NCBI RefSeq assembly: GCF_018494065.1
Contig: NZ_JABBFR010000007.1
Location: 94,357 to 158,356 of the forward strand
Length of the DNA: 64,000 bases
From: Rosenbergiella gaditana
GTDB taxonomy: Bacteria > Pseudomonadota > Gammaproteobacteria > Enterobacterales > Enterobacteriaceae
Direction: 5' to 3'
Part shown: one piece after another, positions 17,450 through 26,319 of the stretch
Numbering within the stretch: the first letter of the stretch is position 1
Layout of the letters: every line of letters begins with the position of its first letter
Made by a program: the position numbers and the translations under genes
Notes under the pieces: model-generated
The model's database searches: none
Told to the model about the DNA's origin: nothing
The model's input: only the letters and a program-made list of their open reading frames with translations

Positions 17450-17776
17450 ATGACTATTCACCAAGAAACCCCGCTTGCAGAGCTAGACTGGACTCGCTTT
17501 ATCGAATTATTGGCGAAAGCCTTCTCTTCAGGTCAGGGCGAGGCGTTATTGAATCTGATGCTCACTTCAGATGAGCGCCAAGCTTATGCAACGCGTCTAT
17601 GTATTATCGAAGAGCTACTTCGTAGTCAGTTGAGCCAACGGCAGCTCAAAGAGCAGTTAGGCGTCGGGATTGCGACAATCACTCGAGGATCGAACGGCTT
17701 AAAATCGGCCTCTCCCGAACTTCGCCACTGGCTTACTGAGCAGCTTCTGCATAAAAAGGATGGATCAGAGGGCTAA
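17450..17776 (+). CDS. trpR: Trp operon repressor
   Basis: The tryptophan-activated dimeric repressor of trp, aroH, mtr and its own gene. From the ATG at 17450 the protein is 108 residues, exactly the E. coli length; that ATG is eight bases after GGAAG, whereas upstream in-frame ATGs at 17429 and 17444 are inside or too close to the operator. The core [17 protein letters not shown] and the helix-turn-helix [19 protein letters not shown] are conserved. The final 44 bases overlap the convergent yjjX gene, an overlap not present in E. coli. Confidence 0.95.
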   Translation: MTIHQETPLAELDWTRFIELLAKAFSSGQGEALLNLMLTSDERQAYATRLCIIEELLRSQLSQRQLKEQLGVGIATITRGSNGLKSASPELRHWLTEQLLHKKDGSEG

Positions 17777-18260
17777 GTGCCAAAATAATCGCTTGTTGAT
17801 AGACCGACGATCGCGTTAACAGGCCTGAAGTAATTGCCCCAATCGCTCCTCCTTTATGTTTGATATTCTCAATACCGGTCAGCGTCGACATGAGTGGGCC
17901 AAGTTCGGCGCCTTCTTGTAACGCAGTAACCAGGGAGTCGGGTAACATAAAGCTGGCGGAACGAGATTCGCTACGTTGATTTTTGGTTTCAGCAATGATC
18001 CAAGCAAAAGCCTGATTTTTATCGATACCCGCTTCAATTGCTATCCATAACGTTGCGTCAGGATAATATTTTCGAGCCGAAGATAAACGATGATTAGCAC
18101 CTTGCCAGGTTTCGCTATCGGTAAGGGGTTGTGGGGAAACACCGCTCTCAACATCGACGCCTTCTACTTCAATATGTTTATCGTGAAAGACGGCTTTACA
18201 CGCTTCGGTAACGGCTAAAATTTTAGCTGGGTTGCGGGTTGCCACAACAACATGATACAT
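17733..18260 (-). CDS. yjjX: Inosine/xanthosine triphosphatase
   Basis: A 175-residue house-cleaning NTPase (ITPase/XTPase, Maf/Ham1-like fold) that removes deaminated purine triphosphates. The N-terminal [17 protein letters not shown] holds the phosphate-binding TRNPAK motif. The middle part has [27 protein letters not shown], the substrate and metal-binding region. It converges with trpR and overlaps it by 44 bases at the 3' ends, and it is divergent from gpmB with about 50 bases between starts. Confidence 0.93.
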   Translation of the reverse strand: MYHVVVATRNPAKILAVTEACKAVFHDKHIEVEGVDVESGVSPQPLTDSETWQGANHRLSSARKYYPDATLWIAIEAGIDKNQAFAWIIAETKNQRSESRSASFMLPDSLVTALQEGAELGPLMSTLTGIENIKHKGGAIGAITSGLLTRSSVYQQAIILALSPLIHPFYAEAAQ

Positions 18261-18312
18261 AATGGTAGCTCGAAGGTAATAGAATTGTTTTGATCATATA
18301 ATGGAAAGGGTT

Positions 18313-18960
18313 ATGCAACAAGTTTTGCTGGTTCGCCATGGAGAAACGTTGTGGAATACAGAGCAACGAATTCAAGGACAAAGTGACAGCGCGCTCACTG
18401 AACAGGGGATACTACAAGCGAGGCAAACGGGATTACGGCTACAACATTTGGGCATAACCCATATTATCTCAAGTGATCTGGGACGTACGCAACAAACTGC
18501 GGCAATTATTGCTGACTATTGCGATTGTCCTGTACTGACCGATTCGCGATTACGCGAAATCAATATGGGAACGTTGGAAGGAAGAGTCTTAACCAGCTTA
18601 AGTCAGGATGAAGAGCAATGGCGTAAATCGTTACTCAATGGCGATCCTGCTGGAAGAATTCCGCAAGGTGAAAGTATGGAAGAGCTCGCCCAACGACTGC
18701 GTGAAGCACTTGAAGCAACGCGTGCTCTTCCAGCTGGTAGTAAACCAGTGTTGATCAGCCACGGTATTGCGCTGGGATGTTTGCTTGGTACGCTACTGGG
18801 TTTACCTGCATGGGCAGAAAGGCGTCTACGACTGAGAAACTGTTCAGTTTCACGGGTCGACTACCAATCGAGTTCTTGGCTGGCAGAAGGCTGGATTGTG
18901 GAGAGTACTGGAGATATTGCGCATCTCTCAGTCCCAGCATTAGATGAACTTAAAGCGTAG
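18313..18960 (+). CDS. gpmB: Histidine-phosphatase family protein GpmB (YtjC)
   Basis: A phosphoglycerate-mutase-like phosphatase of 215 residues. The catalytic phospho-histidine motif LVRHGETLWN is at residues 5-14, and the second conserved His is in LISHGIALGCLLG. The IQGQSDSALTEQG motif is typical of the family. The true in vivo substrate of this enterobacterial protein is uncertain despite the gpmB name. I chose the ATG at 18313 because GGAAAGGG lies just before it and the length equals that of E. coli; an ATG at 18301 is in frame but overlaps that ribosome site. Confidence 0.92.
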   Translation: MQQVLLVRHGETLWNTEQRIQGQSDSALTEQGILQARQTGLRLQHLGITHIISSDLGRTQQTAAIIADYCDCPVLTDSRLREINMGTLEGRVLTSLSQDEEQWRKSLLNGDPAGRIPQGESMEELAQRLREALEATRALPAGSKPVLISHGIALGCLLGTLLGLPAWAERRLRLRNCSVSRVDYQSSSWLAEGWIVESTGDIAHLSVPALDELKA

Positions 18961-18964
18961 AGCT

Positions 18965-18986
18965 TCTCCCGGTATTGGCCGGGAGA
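18965..18986. terminator. Hairpin between convergent gpmB and rob
   Basis: TCTCCCGG/CCGGGAGA eight-pair stem with a six-base loop, positioned between two convergent stop codons. T-tracts are weak. Confidence 0.55.
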
Positions 18987-18993
18987 GTATCTA

Positions 18994-19860
18994 TTAGGCG
19001 CTTTTTCTAATCGGGATCAGGTAATCACAGCGAATATCAGGAGTGGTTAAGCCCTGTGAGGTGTAAAAGCGTTCAATATCCTGCCCAGAACGACGAGTTA
19101 AATTTAAGGTTGGCATACAAGTGCTATAGAGTACTAGGATGAAATCCTGCAGTCCTTCTTTTAGCCCTTCGTAGCTAAACTGTACGTAGTCCCCGCCTTC
19201 AAATGTAATCTCCTCGACTGAATCGAGTGTTTTGGCGAAATGTCCATCGGCAATAGCAGTGGTGTAGAGAATTTCTTGTTCATCTTCTTTTTCTGTACTG
19301 CTACGCACTTGATGTAGCCCGTAGACCCTTTCAGGAAGAGTGTCTTTGGTGTTACGTAAAAACTGTTGCCAGAAATGTTTACGCATTTCTGCCCGAAAAC
19401 TTGAGATCTGTTCGAGCGTGCAGGTATAACTTTGTGTATGACCGTACAGGGTCGTTTCCGGTACAGTGACCATCGTAGGTTGCGGCATAGAAAACGCGCC
19501 CATACGAATGGGAGGACGCAGTCCGAATGAGGACCAATCTAATGCTCTGCGATAGCTTGCAGGTGTCTGGTTAAATTGCTTTTTAAACGCGCGCGTAAAA
19601 GTCTGTTGGGAATCAAAACGATACTGCAAGGCAATATCCAATATAGGTCTACCCGTCAACCTTAATGCCACCGCGGCTTTTGAAAGACGGCGTGAACGAA
19701 TATAAGCCCCGATTGCATGACCCGTAATATTTTTGAACATCCGCTGTAAGTGCCATTTTGAATAGCCAGCTTTGTGGGCAACATTATCAAGTGATAGAGG
19801 CTGGTCCAAATGACTTTCTAACCACACCAATAAATCTCTGATAATTCCAGCTTGGTCCAT
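18994..19860 (-). CDS. rob: Transcriptional activator Rob, AraC/XylS family
   Basis: A 288-residue regulator of the MarA/SoxS/Rob regulon, controlling efflux and solvent, antibiotic and oxidative-stress tolerance. Residues 1-105 form the AraC-type double helix-turn-helix: NVAHKAGYSKWHLQRMFKNITGH, then ILDIALQYRFDSQQTFTRAFKKQFNQTPASYRR. The C-terminal 180 residues are the GyrI-like ligand-binding domain that distinguishes Rob from MarA and SoxS. It is transcribed divergently from creA, as in E. coli. Confidence 0.95.
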   Translation of the reverse strand: MDQAGIIRDLLVWLESHLDQPLSLDNVAHKAGYSKWHLQRMFKNITGHAIGAYIRSRRLSKAAVALRLTGRPILDIALQYRFDSQQTFTRAFKKQFNQTPASYRRALDWSSFGLRPPIRMGAFSMPQPTMVTVPETTLYGHTQSYTCTLEQISSFRAEMRKHFWQQFLRNTKDTLPERVYGLHQVRSSTEKEDEQEILYTTAIADGHFAKTLDSVEEITFEGGDYVQFSYEGLKEGLQDFILVLYSTCMPTLNLTRRSGQDIERFYTSQGLTTPDIRCDYLIPIRKSA

Positions 19861-20065
19861 AATAAATCCCCTTATCCATTGGCAGGTTAAGCCTTTTAGG
19901 CAGACTATTATACGCTAGATTTCAATTTTCTGAATCTATTGCCACTGATTATTGGACCTATTAATATCGATATTTACATAGAATATTTTTAGCTTATAAA
20001 AATAACTTTAGGGTATTATCACTTCAAGTTACTTAATTTAACGCATCATGAGGGTTTTTAGTTTT

Positions 20066-20563
20066 ATGAAAATTCAGTATTCCGCTTCTTTTTTTAAACG
20101 TCTTTTAGCATTTTCAATTCTATTCACCGCCGCTTTACCACAGCTAGCGCAGAGTGAGGAAATTGGCTCAGTTGATACAAAGTTTAAAATAATTGGGGCT
20201 AACCATAAAATCGTTATTGAAGCTTTCGACGATCCTGAAATCAGTAACGTCACTTGTTACTTAAGTCGTGCTAAAACTGGAGGGATTAAGGGAAGCCTCG
20301 GATTAGCGGAAGATACAGCAGATGCGGCTATTTCCTGCCATCAAGTAGGGCCAATTGAGGTTCCTGATAATATCAAAGCAGGCAAAACAGATGGCGAAAC
20401 GGTCTTCAAACAAAGAACATCGCTAATTTTTAAGAAATTACAGGTTAATCGTTTTTACGATAAGAAAAGAAATGCGCTGGTGTACCTCGCTTATTCCGAC
20501 AAAGTGGTCGAGGGGTCGCCTAAAAATGCATTAAGTGCAGTACCAATTATGCCTTGGCATTAA
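20066..20563 (+). CDS. creA: CreA, periplasmic protein of unknown function
   Basis: A 165-residue CreA-family protein. The N-terminus is a signal peptide ([18 protein letters not shown]) followed by mature [11 protein letters not shown]. The conserved core includes [36 protein letters not shown] and [14 protein letters not shown], with two cysteines that could pair. I prefer the ATG at 20066, with GAGGG upstream; an ATG at 20048 adds six residues. In E. coli, creA heads creABCD, but here creB, creC and creD are absent and arcA follows directly, so this is an orphan creA. Confidence 0.9.
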   Translation: MKIQYSASFFKRLLAFSILFTAALPQLAQSEEIGSVDTKFKIIGANHKIVIEAFDDPEISNVTCYLSRAKTGGIKGSLGLAEDTADAAISCHQVGPIEVPDNIKAGKTDGETVFKQRTSLIFKKLQVNRFYDKKRNALVYLAYSDKVVEGSPKNALSAVPIMPWH

Positions 20564-20570
20564 AGAAAAA

Positions 20571-20589
20571 AGCCCAGAAATTCTGGGCT
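20571..20589 (-). terminator. Intrinsic terminator of arcA
   Basis: Perfect nine-base inverted repeat AGCCCAGAA/TTCTGGGCT. On the minus strand it is followed by TTTTTTC, 17 bases beyond the arcA stop. It can also serve creA, which converges from the other side. Confidence 0.85.
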
Positions 20590-20605
20590 ACTTTATTGCA
20601 GGTAT

Positions 20606-21322
20606 TTACTCTTCGATATCACCGCAAAAGCGATATCCTTCACCGTGAATAGTCGCGATGATTTCAGGCGTACCTGGGGTTGACTCGAAATGTTTACGAA
20701 TACGACGAATCGTGACATCAACGGTACGGTCATGAGGCTTAAGATCACGTCCTGTCATCTTTTTCAGTAACTCAGCTCGTGGCTGAATTTTTCCAGGGTT
20801 TTCACAGAAATGGAGCATCGCTCTGAATTCACTGCGTGGCAATTTATATTGCTCGCCCTGTGGATTGATCAGAGAACGACTATTGATATCAAGTACCCAG
20901 CCATTGAAGCGATAGTTTTCAACGTGCTTTTGTTCTTCTTGGCTCGGGGCGAGATTCATTGTACGAGATAACAGGTTACGTGCACGGATAGTAAGTTCAC
21001 GAGGGTTAAATGGCTTAGTGATGTAATCATCTGCACCGATTTCTAGCCCCAGAATTTTATCGACTTCGTTATCGCGCCCAGTCAGGAACATCAGTGCAAC
21101 GCTTTGTTGTTCACGAAGTTCCCGAGCGAGAAGTAGACCATTTTTGCCCGGTAGGTTGATATCCATAATCACTAAGTTAACAGTGTGCTCGGTCAAAGCG
21201 TGATGCATTTCTGCACCATCTGTTGCTTCGTAAACGGTATAACCCTCTGCCTCAAAAATACTCTTGAGCGTGTTGCGGGTAACTAACTCATCTTCGACGA
21301 TAAGAATTTGTGGGATCTGCAT
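20606..21322 (-). CDS. arcA: Aerobic respiration control response regulator ArcA
   Basis: An OmpR/PhoB-type response regulator of 238 residues, phosphorylated by ArcB under low oxygen; it represses aerobic respiration and TCA genes. The receiver domain has the acidic pair in [12 protein letters not shown], the phosphorylated Asp54 in [13 protein letters not shown], and the conserved Lys in [10 protein letters not shown]. The C-terminal winged helix is visible ([18 protein letters not shown] to [16 protein letters not shown] and [12 protein letters not shown]). It is nearly identical to the E. coli protein, and a long upstream region precedes it. Confidence 0.98.
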   Translation of the reverse strand: MQIPQILIVEDELVTRNTLKSIFEAEGYTVYEATDGAEMHHALTEHTVNLVIMDINLPGKNGLLLARELREQQSVALMFLTGRDNEVDKILGLEIGADDYITKPFNPRELTIRARNLLSRTMNLAPSQEEQKHVENYRFNGWVLDINSRSLINPQGEQYKLPRSEFRAMLHFCENPGKIQPRAELLKKMTGRDLKPHDRTVDVTIRRIRKHFESTPGTPEIIATIHGEGYRFCGDIEE

Positions 21323-21875
21323 GTTTTGCTACCTAAAATTTGCCAACGAAATTGATACAAGGCCACAGCGCTGATGTTGCGTAGAGTAAGTTAAATCAAT
21401 TAATGCTGGGCGATGACGTACTGGGTTCGATATTTTGATTTTTAGCACGGACGATTACATTAATAAGCTAATAACTGGGATTTTTGAGTTTATACCCAGT
21501 CAGTCAATAGGTTACAAACCTATCCTAACGCCTTTAACACTCAGCTAACAGCATGAATAACATTCAGGAAGCAAATAAATGTGCTTCGTTGACTTATATC
21601 AAAGCTAAGTGTAGCACGTTAACAGTTGTATGAAAAATGACTATTTGGTTTTATTTTACTATTAAAATCAGTCACTTCTGTTGAGAGTTATTAAAAAAAT
21701 TCTCACATTTCTCGATATTGCTCATATGGTACCGATTCCTGCCGCTTTCGGTTAACGCGCACTGTTTGAGAAAAAAATTAACATTCTCCTCACTCTGTTT
21801 GAGACAACATCGTGGCTAGCCAAGATAAATACGGCAGTCTATGATAGCGGCTCGCTTAGAATCGAAGGTGTATGC
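21323..21875 (-). promoter_or_regulatory. Long arcA upstream region
   Basis: A 553-base interval between divergent arcA and yjtD without a convincing reading frame (yjjY of E. coli was not recognised). It is AT-rich, and in E. coli the equivalent region carries several arcA promoters and a long leader. The only site I can name is the FNR-like box listed separately. A short region near 21840-21875 must contain the yjtD promoter. Confidence 0.55.
21589..21602. promoter_or_regulatory. FNR-box-like site upstream of arcA
   Basis: TTGACTTATATCAA matches the FNR consensus TTGAT-N4-ATCAA at nine of ten fixed positions. It is about 265 bases upstream of the arcA start. FNR activation of arcA is established in E. 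coli, which makes the site credible, but its spacing to a promoter was not determined. Confidence 0.55.
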
Positions 21876-22562
21876 ATGTTTTTTCCGATTATTTTAGTGG
21901 CGCCTGCGCGTGCAGAGAACGTAGGTGCTGCGGCCCGCGCCATGAAAACCATGGGGTTCACGCAGTTGAGAATAGTGAATAGCCAAGTCCACCGTGAGGC
22001 AGCGGCTCACTGGACAGCTCATGGTGCTACCGAGATCTTGGATAACGTTGAAACGTTTACAACGCTGCAAGAAGCGTTAGAAGATATTGATTTTTCAATC
22101 GCAACTACCGCACGTAGTCGCGCTAAATTCCGCTACTACGCAACCCCGACTGAGGTATTAGAGCAGTTACGTGAAAAGCGTCAATGGATGAGCCGTTTTG
22201 CTTTAGTTTTTGGTTGTGAAGAGAATGGGCTGAGTAATGCAGATCTTGAGTGCGTCGATTTGCTTACAGGGATCCCTATGGCCGTCGATTATCCTTCTCT
22301 TAACTTGGGGCAAGCGGTAATGGTATTTTGCTACCAGCTTTCTGTGCTAAACCTGGACCCTCAAGTCGACGTACCAGAAGAGTCGTCGCAACAGCTAATA
22401 GCATTACGTGAAAGAGTGACTCAATTATTGGACAACATTGAGGTCAGCGATGACCAAAAATTAGTGAACTGGATTGAGCAACGCTTAGGGTTTGCACAAT
22501 GGCGAGATACCGCCATGTTACACCGATTAGTTCAAGATATTGAAAAAAAGCTCGCAAAATAA
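21876..22562 (+). CDS. yjtD: TrmH/SpoU-family RNA methyltransferase YjtD (LasT)
   Basis: A 228-residue SPOUT-class 2'-O-methyltransferase, predicted to act on tRNA or rRNA, orthologous to E. coli YjtD/LasT and related to TrmJ. The N-terminal ILVAPARAENVGAAARAMKTMGF, the LVFGCEENGLSN motif and the knot motif YPSLNLGQAVMVFCYQL are all present. It lies between arcA and thrL, as in E. coli. The ATG at 21876 is preferred; an ATG four bases upstream is out of frame. The RNA target is unknown to me. Confidence 0.9.
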   Translation: MFFPIILVAPARAENVGAAARAMKTMGFTQLRIVNSQVHREAAAHWTAHGATEILDNVETFTTLQEALEDIDFSIATTARSRAKFRYYATPTEVLEQLREKRQWMSRFALVFGCEENGLSNADLECVDLLTGIPMAVDYPSLNLGQAVMVFCYQLSVLNLDPQVDVPEESSQQLIALRERVTQLLDNIEVSDDQKLVNWIEQRLGFAQWRDTAMLHRLVQDIEKKLAK

Positions 22563-22693
22563 AATCCTGTCTGTAGGTAAGATGGCAGGGACAGATCTTG
22601 TCATAACCCTCTGTTGCCATGTATCAGGTAAATCGTCTTCAATTTTGAAGGATCTCTGCTTAAACGTGGGGTGGTATCTTAAGAATAAATTCG

Positions 22694-22722
22694 TTGACTT
22701 GGGGGGCTGTTTGCTTTAATTC
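22694..22722 (+). promoter_or_regulatory. Putative sigma-70 promoter of the thr operon
   Basis: TTGACT at 22694 followed after 16-17 bases by TTAATT/TAATTC, about 45 bases before the thrL start. The -35 is good, the -10 weak. Placed by position relative to the leader and by similarity of layout to E. coli. Confidence 0.5.
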
Positions 22723-22766
22723 TGTTAGCGACAGATTTTAAAGACAGACAGATTAATAGAGAAAAA

Positions 22767-22838
22767 ATGCGTACAACCAGCCTGAATATCACCATTATTA
22801 CAATTACCACCATTACAACAGGTAATGGTGCGGGCTGA
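22767..22838 (+). CDS. thrL: thr operon leader peptide
   Basis: A 23-residue peptide, MRTTSLNITIITITTITTGN then GAG, with eight Thr and five Ile codons, the regulatory codons of this operon. It is two residues longer than the 21-residue E. coli leader but keeps the TTGNGAG ending. Ribosome stalling at these codons when Thr-tRNA or Ile-tRNA is scarce favours the antiterminator. The region from TAATGGTGCGGGCT at the peptide's end can pair with AGCCCGCACC of the terminator stem, so the alternative fold is visible. Confidence 0.93.
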   Translation: MRTTSLNITIITITTITTGNGAG

Positions 22839-22860
22839 CGCATAACAGGAAAGATAGAAA

Positions 22861-22896
22861 AGCCCGCACCCTATTCAGGTGTGGGCTTTTTTTTTG
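22861..22896 (+). terminator. thr operon attenuator
   Basis: AGCCCGCACC pairs with GGTGTGGGCT (one G-T pair) across a seven-base loop and is followed by nine T residues, then thrA starts about 25 bases later. The left arm is also complementary to GGTGCGGGCT in the leader coding region, giving the mutually exclusive antiterminator. Confidence 0.93.
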
Positions 22897-22921
22897 AACT
22901 ATATTCAGGAGCTAGAGACCC

Positions 22922-25384
22922 ATGCGTGTACTGAAATTTGGTGGAACCTCAGTTGCTAATGCTGAACGTTTTCTTCGTGTAGCTGAGATAATTGAGAGTA
23001 ATGGACAACACGAGCAGGTTGCGACCGTCCTATCTGCCCCAGCAAAAATTACCAATCACTTAGTTGCCCTCATTGAAAAAACAATTGTTGGTCAAGAGAC
23101 CCGTGAAAACCTAGCGGATGCACGCCGTATCTTTGATGAATTATTAAATGGACTCGTAGCAATCGAACCTTCTTTCGATTTAGCGGCAATGCAGTTTGTT
23201 GTGCAACAAGAGTTCGCACAACTTGAACAAATTTTGTTAGGTATTAGTTTACTACAACAGTGTCCAGACAGTATTAATGCTGGGGTCATTTGTCGTGGAG
23301 AGAAACTCTCTATCGCAATTATGCAGGCGCTACTGGTCGCGCGCGGTCACGCTGTCAGCGTTATCAATCCTGTTGAGAATCTTCTCGCGCAGGGACATTA
23401 TTTAGAATCCACCGTTGATATCGCAGAATCCACTCGTCGTATTGCAGCACGTGAAATTCCTCATTCTCATTATATCCTGATGGCCGGGTTTACCGCAGGT
23501 AATGAAGCGGGTGAGCTCGTGGTGCTTGGTCGCAATGGCTCTGACTATTCGGCGGCAGTACTCGCGGCGTGTTTACGTGCTCATTGTTGCGAAATTTGGA
23601 CTGATGTAGATGGTGTTTATACCTGTGATCCTCGCCAGGTCCCCGATGCTCGACTTTTAAAATCTATGTCTTATCAAGAGGCGATGGAGCTCAGCTATTT
23701 CGGTGCGAAAGTGTTACACCCACGTACCATTTCACCGATTGCACAATTTCAAATTCCTTGCGTTATCAAGAACACCGCTAATCCCCAAGCCCCTGGTACA
23801 CGTATTTCAGCCCAAGGTGGCGAAGATAAAACCCCGGTTAAGGGGATTACCAACCTCAATAACATGGCGATGTTCAGTGTGTCTGGGCCGGGGATGAAAG
23901 GCATGGTAGGGATGGCGGCTCGCGTTTTTGCGGTGATGTCGCGTAAATTTATCTCTGTGGTATTAATCACTCAATCTTCCTCAGAATACAGTATCAGTTT
24001 TTGCGTGCCACAAGCTGAGATGTTGCATGCTCGTCGAGCATTAGAAGAAGAGTTTGTGCTGGAGCTCAAAGAAGGGCTACTTGACCCTATCGATGTCACC
24101 GAAAAATTAGCGATTATCTCGGTCGTTGGTGATGGCATGCGTACACTGCGCGGGATCTCTGCAAAATTCTTTTCAGCCCTCGCTCGAGCCAACATCAATA
24201 TTGTCGCGATTGCGCAAGGCTCTTCTGAGCGCTCAATCTCCGCAGTGGTCAGTAATGATAGTGCGACCACTGGCGTGCGAGCTGTCCACCAAATGTTATT
24301 TGCTACCGACCAAGTACTCGAAGTATTTGTGATTGGCGTAGGTGGCGTGGGGACTGCGTTATTAGAACAATTAGAGCGTCAACAAAGTTGGTTGAAGAAA
24401 AAGCACATTGATCTACGGGTCTGTGGTATCGCTAATTCCAGCAAGATGTTAACCAAAGTGAACGGTATTGATCTCACCACTTGGCAAACAGACTTACCCG
24501 ATGCCGAACATCGCTTTTCTCTAGAGTACCTTACACAGCTGGCTAAAGATTACTACTTACTTAACCCTGTGATTATTGACTGTACTTCAAGTCAGACGAT
24601 GGCCGACCTTTATGCTGATTTCTTGAAACAAGGTTTCCATGTTGTGACGCCGAATAAAAAGGCGAATACTTCCAGCTGGCGTTATTATCAAGAATTACGG
24701 GCTGCTGCCGAGAAGTCACGTCGTAAATTTCTTTACGACACCAACGTCGGAGCGGGATTACCCGTTATTGAGAATTTACAAAATTTATTGAATGCTGGTG
24801 ACGAACTGGTGGAGTTCAACGGTATTCTGTCCGGCTCGCTCTCCTTTATTTTTGGAAAACTGGATGAAGGCATGAGCCTCTCAGAAGCGACGGGGCTGGC
24901 ACGTGAGTTAGGTTACACTGAACCCGATCCTCGCGATGATCTTTCTGGCATGGATGTGGCGCGTAAGCTACTTATCCTTGCCCGCGAAGCTGGATTGTCC
25001 TTAGAGCTAGCTGATATTGAGATCGACCCAGTATTACCGCAGCGTTTTCTGGATCTACCGGATGCAGAGAGTTTTATGCAACATTTACCGGAACTGGATG
25101 AGCACTTCAATACGCTATTTACGCAAGCGCAGGCTGGTGGCAGAGTCTTACGTTTTATCGGATCAATTGATGAATCAGGTAAATGTCGTGTCGCACTGAG
25201 CGAGGTTGATGCCAATGATCCGCTTTACAAGGTGAAAAATGGTGAAAATGCCTTAGCATTTTATACACGTTACTATCAGCCAATTCCATTAGTACTACGT
25301 GGATACGGCGCAGGAAACGATGTCACAGCAGCCGGTGTCTTTGCTGATTTATTGAGAACGCTATCATGGAAGTTGGGAGTATGA
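22922..25384 (+). CDS. thrA: Bifunctional aspartokinase I / homoserine dehydrogenase I
   Basis: An 820-residue enzyme, identical in length to E. coli ThrA, catalysing the first and third steps of threonine and homoserine synthesis, with threonine feedback. The N-terminal kinase has [11 protein letters not shown] and the [16 protein letters not shown] substrate loop. The middle carries two ACT regulatory segments ([51 protein letters not shown]). The dehydrogenase from about residue 465 has the NAD(P) loop [14 protein letters not shown] and the [18 protein letters not shown] and [13 protein letters not shown] motifs. The stop overlaps an upstream ATG of the thrB frame, consistent with coupling. 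Confidence 0.98.
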   Translation: MRVLKFGGTSVANAERFLRVAEIIESNGQHEQVATVLSAPAKITNHLVALIEKTIVGQETRENLADARRIFDELLNGLVAIEPSFDLAAMQFVVQQEFAQLEQILLGISLLQQCPDSINAGVICRGEKLSIAIMQALLVARGHAVSVINPVENLLAQGHYLESTVDIAESTRRIAAREIPHSHYILMAGFTAGNEAGELVVLGRNGSDYSAAVLAACLRAHCCEIWTDVDGVYTCDPRQVPDARLLKSMSYQEAMELSYFGAKVLHPRTISPIAQFQIPCVIKNTANPQAPGTRISAQGGEDKTPVKGITNLNNMAMFSVSGPGMKGMVGMAARVFAVMSRKFISVVLITQSSSEYSISFCVPQAEMLHARRALEEEFVLELKEGLLDPIDVTEKLAIISVVGDGMRTLRGISAKFFSALARANINIVAIAQGSSERSISAVVSNDSATTGVRAVHQMLFATDQVLEVFVIGVGGVGTALLEQLERQQSWLKKKHIDLRVCGIANSSKMLTKVNGIDLTTWQTDLPDAEHRFSLEYLTQLAKDYYLLNPVIIDCTSSQTMADLYADFLKQGFHVVTPNKKANTSSWRYYQELRAAAEKSRRKFLYDTNVGAGLPVIENLQNLLNAGDELVEFNGILSGSLSFIFGKLDEGMSLSEATGLARELGYTEPDPRDDLSGMDVARKLLILAREAGLSLELADIEIDPVLPQRFLDLPDAESFMQHLPELDEHFNTLFTQAQAGGRVLRFIGSIDESGKCRVALSEVDANDPLYKVKNGENALAFYTRYYQPIPLVLRGYGAGNDVTAAGVFADLLRTLSWKLGV

Positions 25385-25386
25385 GC

Positions 25387-26316
25387 ATGGTAAAAATCTA
25401 TGCACCGGCCTCAATTGGCAATGTGAGTGTAGGCTTTGATGTGTTAGGGGCGGCAGTGTCACCGATTGATGGCTCTCTACTCGGCGATTGTGTCAGTGTC
25501 GAAGAAGCAGAGACCTTTTCTCTGACGACATTAGGACGCTTTGTTAGCAAGCTTCCCAGCGACCCTGAACAAAATATCGTTTACCAGTGTTGGGAATTAT
25601 TCTGCGAAACCGTCGGGAGAACGATCCCGGTTGCGATGACGTTGGAAAAAAATATGCCTGTGGGTTCTGGTTTAGGTTCGAGTGCCTGTTCTGTCGTCGC
25701 CGCACTGGTAGCCATGAATGAATTTGCCGGGCATCCCCTTACCGAGCATCAATTACTGCTGCTAATGGGTGAGCTAGAAGGACGTATTTCCGGTAGTGTG
25801 CATTATGACAATGTTGCACCTTGTTACTTAGGTGGTCTACAACTCATGCTGGAAGAGCAGGGGATTATCTCGCAATCCGTGCCGGCATTTGACGAGTGGT
25901 ACTGGGTCATGGCGTACCCTGGCATTAAAGTTTCTACCGCGGAAGCTCGAGCTATTCTTCCGGCACATTATGCGAAAGCCGATATTGTTCGTCACGGACG
26001 TTTGCTTGGTGGCTTCATTCATGCGTGTCACTCTCGACAAGCTAAATTGGCTATTGCCATGATGCAAGATATCGTTGCTGAACCTTACAGAACCCAATTG
26101 CTGCCCGGATTTGCGCAGGCACGAGAGCGTTCCTTAGCAGCCGGGGCATTGGCTTGTGGTATTTCAGGTTCTGGCCCAACACTTTTTGCTATCTGTGATA
26201 CCTTATCTGCAGCCGAGCAAGTCAAAGAACAACTCGTTAACCATTATCTGCAAAATGATGAAGGTTTTGTCCATATTTGCCGACTGGATACTACTGGCGC
26301 ACGTAAACTGGGATAA
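25387..26316 (+). CDS. thrB: Homoserine kinase
   Basis: A GHMP-family kinase that phosphorylates homoserine to O-phosphohomoserine. From the ATG at 25387 it is 309 residues, starting [23 protein letters not shown] lies seven bases upstream. An ATG at 25381 overlaps the thrA TGA and could also be used. The ATP loop [19 protein letters not shown] is conserved, as is the C-terminal [14 protein letters not shown]. It is the second gene of thrABC, with thrC adjacent. Confidence 0.97.
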   Translation: MVKIYAPASIGNVSVGFDVLGAAVSPIDGSLLGDCVSVEEAETFSLTTLGRFVSKLPSDPEQNIVYQCWELFCETVGRTIPVAMTLEKNMPVGSGLGSSACSVVAALVAMNEFAGHPLTEHQLLLLMGELEGRISGSVHYDNVAPCYLGGLQLMLEEQGIISQSVPAFDEWYWVMAYPGIKVSTAEARAILPAHYAKADIVRHGRLLGGFIHACHSRQAKLAIAMMQDIVAEPYRTQLLPGFAQARERSLAAGALACGISGSGPTLFAICDTLSAAEQVKEQLVNHYLQNDEGFVHICRLDTTGARKLG

Positions 26317-26319
26317 ATG

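Noticed and set aside
22563..22690. Terminator after yjtD
   Set aside because: Several short inverted repeats (CTGTC/GACAG) but no convincing stem with T-tract before the thr promoter.
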